Shown: positions 61,351 to 64,000 of the stretch, one piece after another | Layout of the letters: each line of letters begins with the position of its first letter | Numbering within the stretch: the first letter of the stretch is position 1 | Origin: Archilochus colubris | Lineage: Eukaryota; Chordata; Aves; Apodiformes; Trochilidae | NCBI GenBank assembly: GCA_023079485.1 | Contig: CM041090.1 | Location: forward strand, 12,907,403-12,971,402 | DNA: 64,000 bases | Direction of reading: 5' to 3' | The notes under the pieces: model-generated | What the model was told of the DNA's origin: nothing | What the model saw: only the letters and a program-made list of their open reading frames with translations | Database searches by the model: none | Position numbers and translations under genes: made by a program

Positions 61351-64000
61351 ATGAGAGAGATGGAAAGAAACCTAAGACTGTTGAGCTCAACCTCTGTACT
61401 ATACCCACAAGATAACTTTCCTTTTTGCTCTTCCTAAAGAGAGATTCATTTCTCTCTCTACAGATTTTGAAGGTCTTAAGGTTGAAGGCAACATCCCTGA
61501 AAGGGTAATATGGCCTTTTATATTCCTGAGTAACTCTTTCTAAATTATCTACTGTTAATTCATGCCGAGAATTACACAGATTTGAAGAATTTATTGCAGA
61601 AAACTCTCTGAATTTAAACATGGAACATTCAGGTATCTTTCAATATGTGATGGCATGGGAAGCACATCAGTTTCTGACAAGCTCATCTAGGGGGTTGGGG
61701 AGGACAGGAGGTTATCCCTCTCCTAAGTTATTTGACATCTGGGTTTCTCCTTCTACAATGTTTTGACATGAGTTAATTGCAATTTTCATTCATGTGAGTG
61801 GATGCTTTTAAAGGCAGCACTGCCAGAAGTCACGTGCTGCTTCTTAAAGAAACCAAGTACCCTATGCCATTTCCAAACTGATATCCTGCATGGGTTTGCT
61901 ATCAATATTGGTAACTGTACATATTTAGCTTCATTTGACTCAGCGACGCTTCATCTGTCATGCCAGAGAGTGAGGATGTCACACTGGATGCAAAGGACGT
62001 TGAAGAATGGGAGTTATTTTAGTATATTAGAGTGACTGTTACGAAATCAAAATATAATCCCTTTAGAAAAACAAACACCCTGGAGTAATTTTAAATGGTC
62101 AGATTACTTCTGGCAGTTTTGCCTTTTCATTTTGTGTTCTCATCAACATTTTAAACCATTAAATTTCAAATATCTCCAGAACCCACAAATGAGACAGGAG
62201 ATCCAATACTTTATCGATGCTTACAGCCAGGAAAATGAAGAAGCTCTGATTCAAATGGTCAGGCTGGCCATCCTTCAAGCTATTATTCTTTTAAATTCCT
62301 GTGCTCCAGCAATTTGCTCCAGCAATTTGAGTTGCTTGAGACTTGCAACTCATCTGATTCCCACTTCTGAGAACTAAATTCTCTGAAACAAGTAGATAAA
62401 CTCCACTAGCTATGATTTTATGACAGTGCTTGATTAGTAGGTGATCCTTCTACTGAAGTCAAGTGAAGTAAGTAATTATTCTATTTTACAGTATTGCTGT
62501 TCGGGTATTGATGAGAACTGAATTTTTTGTTGTACTAAGCAACATAAGACAGGAGATTGGATACTTAAAGGAAACTATAATTCTCTTGGGGGAAAAAATT
62601 AAAAATTATATCTGGTCACTTTTATACATGGCAAGTCTCCAAGTATATGCTGAATTGCAAAAATATAACATATTCAAAAAGAATATTTATGTGTCCCTTC
62701 TTCACCACATGTGCGGTATTTTTCTCCCATGTCACAAAAACTGTAACCACAATTTACAAGTATATGCACAATCAAGTTGCTATTGATTTAGCAATGCCTT
62801 TCTTTGATGTCCCTTGCCTTAACCTCATTTATAAAGCTGTTTTGCATTATTTCAAACTGTCAATGATTTGTGACTCATGAATATTCAAATCTAATTTGCA
62901 CTTACCTTTTTTGCATGCATGCTTACTTGTAATATGTCTCATTTGCCCTTTCTTTTGTGTTTATTTGCAGGTTGTTTAGTGAAGTAAACTCTGTTTTTAA
63001 AGTAATAGCATTTAGTTAAACACTGGTTGTGCAATTCTCACCTTAATACAGTTTCATATCACTAAAAGTCCATTAACTTCACTAGGGTTTCTCCTACTTG
63101 AGTGAAGAGAATGACATCCATGAGCTCTTTCTGATTGTTTACTCTGTCCCTAGCATCAACATAATTTAGCACATTTTATTGGTATAGCAATGATTTTATT
63201 TAGTATTTAGTTCAGAAAGAAATAACAAGAGAAAATGCTCTCATCTGAATGTTTCAAGATTTAGGACAGTTTAGATCTTCAGATACGAGTAAGAATTAAG
63301 AATTCATTCCTCTGGCTTGTTATTCACTGGTAAGAGGAAAAAATAATCCTTTTGACCTTTTTTTTTTTTTTTGTGGCTATGGGAACCTAGTAGAAAAACT
63401 CCCCAATTTAAGAATACTGACATAATAATAAAGCCTTTCCCAGAGAACAAATAATTCATCCAGAAGCATAATAAATGAGGCACAGTCCAAAATCCTGTTC
63501 TTTGCACCCTTCTTAATCTAAAAAAAGTCTGCTGAACAATCCAGTGCCCAAGGAAAGCAGGATAGAGATCTTTGTATCATTTTTCCCATGTATTGAGGAT
63601 TATGTAATGAAAGCAATGACTCTCTCAAATACTAAGAATCTTGTTAGTTGTTTATTTAAGGAACACACAGTTACCAGGAACATATTGGCTGCAGACAGGA
63701 CCTTCTTCAGTGAAAAGAAATTTGTGTTTGGATGAAACAACATGATTTTACTTGAGTCTTCTCAAGAGCCATTTGCCAGAGGAAGAGACCTGAAGCTAAA
63801 CTGGGGAGGGGAAGATAGACAACTGATGATTTGCCATAATGTTTGAAATCTGAAATTTAACATATAGTGGCAAAACTGGTTATGTTCCAGGTTCCTATTG
63901 CCACCCTGTTTAAAAAGCATCTCTAGGGGGTTCAGATGGCACTTGTTTTGATAATGTTTGTGACCATATATGTGAAAATTGAAGAAGGCAAGATTTTCCT
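61351..64000. other. Noncoding stretch to window end
   Basis: AT-rich without a recognisable gene. It contains a 13-bp perfect tandem duplication, GCTCCAGCAATTT (62303-62328), a T-run (about 63358-63372) and a motif copy CCATTAACTTCACTAGGG at 63071-63088. Confidence 0.5.

Overview
The window is vertebrate nuclear DNA, almost certainly avian. The reasons are an AT-rich, intron- or gene-desert-like background, the absence of any convincing protein-coding host gene, and CR1 LINEs of several ages. The youngest CR1 copies carry the bird/reptile 3' end (a TTCCAACC-type block followed by ATTCTRTGAT octamers). Nearly all long reading frames are explained by transposons or are short chance frames, many of them without an ATG. 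There are no operons, CRISPR arrays or bacterial features.

The most structured part is 3908-9000, a three-layer nest of mobile elements. An antisense CR1 3' fragment (pieces at about 3908-3926, 4365-4497 and 8941-9000) was split twice. One insertion is a 438-bp element (3927-4364) with 101-bp inverted arms around a tRNA-like core, flanked by a direct repeat of the target. The other is a nearly full-length, sense-oriented CR1 (4498-8940). That CR1 has a GC-rich 5' UTR, an ORF1 with a decayed SGNH-esterase-like domain, and an ORF2 with endonuclease and reverse transcriptase domains, all broken by frameshifts and stops. A related single arm of the 438-bp element recurs at 61023-61206 in an LTR-like setting.

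Elsewhere there are two younger antisense CR1 3' ends (26969-27043 and 28842-29556), a sense CR1 3' tail near 34650-34797, two older CR1 relics (about 10005-10300 minus, 51640-52505 plus) and two MIR/CORE-SINE-like relics (35940-36062 plus, 53645-53760 minus). Simple repeats include a CTTC tract at 22003-22065, a compound pentanucleotide (ATAAC)n(ATAAA)n at 50742-50895 and an A29 tract at 58398-58426. A repeat-poor, motif-rich block at about 18672-19140 could be a conserved regulatory element, which only alignment can show. The remaining stretches are AT-rich noncoding DNA where I see nothing assignable.

No host genes work together here. The relationships that can be read are insertion order and relative age of the repeats. 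The strongest candidate for something undescribed is the inverted-repeat/tRNA-like element family.
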